64,000 bases of DNA. It comes from Glossina fuscipes (Eukaryota; Arthropoda; Insecta; Diptera; Glossinidae). The DNA is taken from the NCBI RefSeq assembly GCF_014805625.2, contig NW_023998415.1:18897135-18961134 (forward strand). Direction: 5' to 3'. How positions within the stretch are numbered: position 1 is the first letter of the stretch; each line of letters starts with the position of its first letter. Positions 60,891-64,000 of this stretch are shown in pieces. The position numbers and the translations under genes are program-made. The notes beneath the pieces are model-generated. The model was given only the letters and a program-made list of their open reading frames with translations, searched no databases and was not told the DNA's origin.

Positions 60891-61730
60891 TCTTGTAACT
60901 CAAAAATTATGCTTACGCAGCGCCATGGTTATTATCATAGAATCCGATCTAGATATTCTCAGTGCTGTAGTGGCATTAAATTCAATGATCGCGTGTTTTT
61001 TTTTACGTTTCTATTCTTCACATGCCAAGTAGCGTAGAATATAGAAATTTGATTAGTTCGCTTATAAATAATAGCGAACCGCTCATCTTTTCACTGATTT
61101 GTGGCTGCCTGGTCATTAAGCAAATTAAACAAGATGAATTCAACTGCAACAACAACTTTAATCAATATGCCGTTTGTGCGATGAGAAGTTAAATGAGGAT
61201 CATTAGATACGTCGTTCAGCGTAAGCTCTTCGCGTAAACATTGTTATATAATTTCATGTTTTAAGGAAGTTTAGATATTCAAATTTTGATCTAAGTCTGA
61301 GATGAGAGGAGCTCTTGTTACTTTTTGCACGACATATTTCGCATTTTTCGAATTTGTCTCTTCTTCTGTTCTCTGAATATCCATTCCAAGTTTTCCATTC
61401 CACGGTACAATCTCAACAATCGGTTTAAACAGTTTTTTTTTTTCGCTTGATGAAACCACAAAGTATTTCTTTTTTTTTTTTTGTTCACACCTTTAAAGGG
61501 AAACAAGCAGGTAACTTACGTTCGCGAAAAAGAAAAAATCTACAAAACACCTTCTTAACAAACGAGCAATAACAAGCCCTTATATACGCAATAAACATTC
61601 ACATGCATACACTTTATCACCTATTATTATAAGCTTTAAGAATTTACAAAAATATGCGTTTATGTCTGCAGGTATACATATGTATGTGCGTGTGTTTGGT
61701 TTATTCTAATAACTTTCAGCCGCTTTTTTT

Positions 61731-61757
61731 GTTTTTTTTTTTTTTTTTTTTTTTTTT
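61731..61757. repeat. Poly(T) tract
   Basis: About 27 T with a preceding G-interrupted run. Confidence 0.95.
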
Positions 61758-63012
61758 AACTACGAAATATATTTTTTGGTTTTGTTCTCTCCTTCGTTTT
61801 TTGTACATTCGTGTAAATACGTGAGTTTTGCACATAATGCGTGCATAAGTGAATAAAACTGCCATTAGGTATTTAACAAATGAATAGAAGACAAAAAAAT
61901 AAAAAAGAAAGGAAAGGAAGAAATGTACCCGCGTATGTCGAATACACACGTGTCATGATTGGGATGCAAACGCTACCCGAGGCCTGTGATAACGTGCTTT
62001 GCATGGAGTTAGTGCCGTGCGATCGGAATGAACGGGAATGAACGAAGGGGGGAATAGTATAACATTTGGCATAAAAATGCTTCAATTATACTTATCTCTG
62101 GCGACGACTGTCATCCTATTTTATCTATGTCCTAACAGTGCAGAGTTTGAGTAAAGATTTAAATGTTGTAAGTGTTTATTGTTGTTGTTGTTGTCGTTGA
62201 CGCGATAGTAGCACACATCACAGGGACAAGTTAATAGCGCCCGCTGCAATAGGTAGCGGCATCACGATTAGGAGTTAACGGAGCGTATGCGAGTGTCATA
62301 TGTTCACGTGGATAAATTGCAGGCTTATAATGCCTAACCGGGTTATGAAATTGGGCCGTATTCTCGTATGCATGTATTATAAATAAGTTTCAAAGCTTGT
62401 GTTACGTGCTTCAGACACGAGAAAACGAAATTTACAGCTTAAGGATTATTGCGGAGCATTTTACAGACCTGCTGCACGAATATGAAACTGGCAACAAGAC
62501 AACAACAAAAAAATAAAAAAAATTAAAAAAAATAAAAAAATAAAAAGAAAAAGAAAAACCTATTTTATCTTTTCGTTCGCTGTCTTGTACGAAAGGAGGC
62601 AACAAAACCCGATCAAATTTGCAAATTTTCAGTGTTAAGCACATTTGTTCATAAAAATAAGCAAAAACTTAACCTTAGCAAAAACAAAAAAGAAACACAC
62701 TTTCCATCCCATGGCAAAATCATTGTTCAGTTTATATTTTATTCTTGGTGGGTGAAGTGTAATAAATTTTTACGATTACAATTCATCATCATTTCAGATG
62801 TATTCACTTCACTTCAGCTGTTATAAGAAAACGAAAAGATTTATAAGGTTAATCAAGTCGTTGTATTCGTTCTTCCTGCCAGGCAGTAAAATATTTTATG
62901 TTTGTAGAAAAATTGCTAAAAAAAATTTATTTTAATCAATGAAAATCTTTTAATATAGGTTGCAAAAACATTCGTTAAAGGGCGAAGAAGAGAAGCAATC
63001 AAAAAGGCAACT

Positions 63013-63312
63013 ATAATGGGCCACCGCCCACCTCTAAATGCCCTACACAACTCTGCAGTTATCCAATTAAACGACTTTTCAAATTAAGGCGTTATATGGT
63101 AAGTAGTCGAGAAGACGTCATCCGATCCGAAAGCCAAGCCAAAGTAGGTCAAGAAGACACGAGCGACAGGCGAACAAACAAGATTACATCGATTGTGAAC
63201 CGTTCAGTATAACAAAAGGTAGGCACGCCTATCTCAAGTCTTTCTGGGTTTTGCATAAATCCGCACGAACTTAATATATCCTTATACTACTACTAGTTGT
63301 GTAGGGTATAGA
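63013..63312 (-). repeat. Dispersed fly repeat, copy K
   Basis: Starts ATAATGGGCCACCGCCCACC, then TCTAAATGCCCTACACAAC, TTTTCAAATTAAGGCGTTAT, GAACCGTTCAGTATAAC, CTTTCTGGGTTTTGC, and ends TTGTGTAGGGTATA. It pairs block for block with copies E and I. Its right end (AGGGTATA) is the left end of copy G in the complementary sense, so it helps to fix one terminus. Confidence 0.75.
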
Positions 63313-63319
63313 AAAAACG

Positions 63320-64000
63320 CACTCGAAGAACAGCACCGAATTTTTCGATAGCTTTAAATTTATATAAAGAGATATCTCGTCCCTTTTACCTTTTTCTTTT
63401 TTCTAAATATTGTGGGCCAGCTTATGGCTATCTCACGCCAAAAAAAAAAAAACAATTTGCAAAATTCTTTCGAAATTTCAATGAGAAATAAAAAATTTCA
63501 CTTTCTATCTCTCTTATATTATCGCATCCGAAATAGTGCCAATAGATTGACTACAGCGGAGACGGGCGAACAGCGCCCGTTATCGAAAACTAATTTTGAA
63601 CTGAAAAGCCGGTGCAAAGAAAAGCGGTCGCAAATGAAATCCCGAAACCCTTAAGATGAATATGACAAAATAAGTTCACGTCTAACCGCCTCTATCGTAT
63701 ATTTTACCTCCTTCGCTGTAACGCTGATGATTTTGCGGCTCTTTTTGTATTCTAAGTAAAAAATATATGCAAATTAAACTTATGCCCCTTATGTTCCCTT
63801 TCGACCCTTCCGACCGAAACCGAAGCCGTAACTGAGACAATACAAGAAAGCGCTCACTTACTTATCAGTTTATAAAGCATTTTAACAATTTTATTGTTTT
63901 ATTTGTTAAAGCAATTAGTAAGACTATCATTAGCTGTCATTATGTACGCATACATTTCTACATTACATAAATATATGTAAATGTATAGATATCTTCTGCG
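63320..64000. other. Non-coding; nothing recognised
   Basis: An 80-codon frame at 63412-63654 shows no motif. AT-rich to the window end. Confidence 0.6.

Larger units (their letters stand above)
56025..63005. other. Non-coding; microsatellites and pyrimidine tracts
   Basis: Apart from the arrays listed separately no gene was recognised. Frames at 57457-57657, 58119-58331, 59244-59573, 60538-61037 and 61716-61949 are low-complexity or lack homology. TTG units occur at 62177-62196. Confidence 0.65.

Noticed and set aside
60538..61037. Longest open frames of the window (164 and 133 codons)
   Set aside because: They are translations of a T/C-rich tract: almost only F, L, S and P, overlapping in two frames, with no motif.

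Overview
This window looks like AT-rich, non-coding chromosomal DNA from a higher fly (Diptera, Brachycera). A tephritid-like or related genome is my best guess, but the species is inferred. Reasons: very high A+T, dense TA, CA, GA, TTTG, CAAG and ACAT microsatellites, dozens of A/T homopolymers of about 20-29 bases, mariner and non-LTR retrotransposon remains, and repeated copies of a dispersed element carrying the CCGTCTGTCC / GACAGACGGAC block common in fly intergenic DNA. There is one assembly gap of exactly 100 N at 7985-8084. I found no protein-coding gene I would defend. Every open frame over 60 codons is low-complexity, lacks recognisable homology, or lies in a decayed transposon. The window is intergenic or lies inside a very long intron.

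Layout. 0-10 kb: a dispersed-repeat end (1-78), a reverse-transcriptase C-terminal fossil on + (160-665), a tRNA-derived SINE on - (2369-2541), a compact GC-richer block with several short perfect stems (4917-5195), another dispersed-repeat copy (5340-5545), a possible LTR-element integrase tail on - (6235-6430), a C-rich G4/i-motif tract (7477-7500) and the gap. 10-20 kb: a second SINE copy on + (10095-10246), a GC-richer unknown block (12240-12790), a tRNA-like B-box fragment (13861-14012) and many microsatellites. 20-24 kb: a transposon graveyard with four dispersed-repeat copies and a second RT C-terminal fossil on -. 27-33 kb: tandem repeats, one more dispersed-repeat copy and a TATA-box/poly(A)-signal block (32412-32805) that may be a promoter or a solo LTR. 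36-42 kb: a mariner N-terminal fossil, a strong G-quadruplex tract (38054-38087) and the best SINE copy, bounded by a perfect 13-bp target-site duplication (41734-41906). 46.4-46.7 kb: a GC-richer promoter-like block with a nuclear-receptor-like site. 50-56 kb: a dispersed-repeat copy and two mariner fossils in opposite orientations. 56-64 kb: microsatellites, a long pyrimidine tract and a last dispersed-repeat copy.

Nothing here forms a working gene system. What is informative is the repeat biology: one three-copy SINE family whose tRNA head and AAT tail can be defined from this window alone, one dispersed repeat with at least nine copies whose two ends can be guessed from internal comparison, and three mariner plus two LINE fossils too broken to be active.
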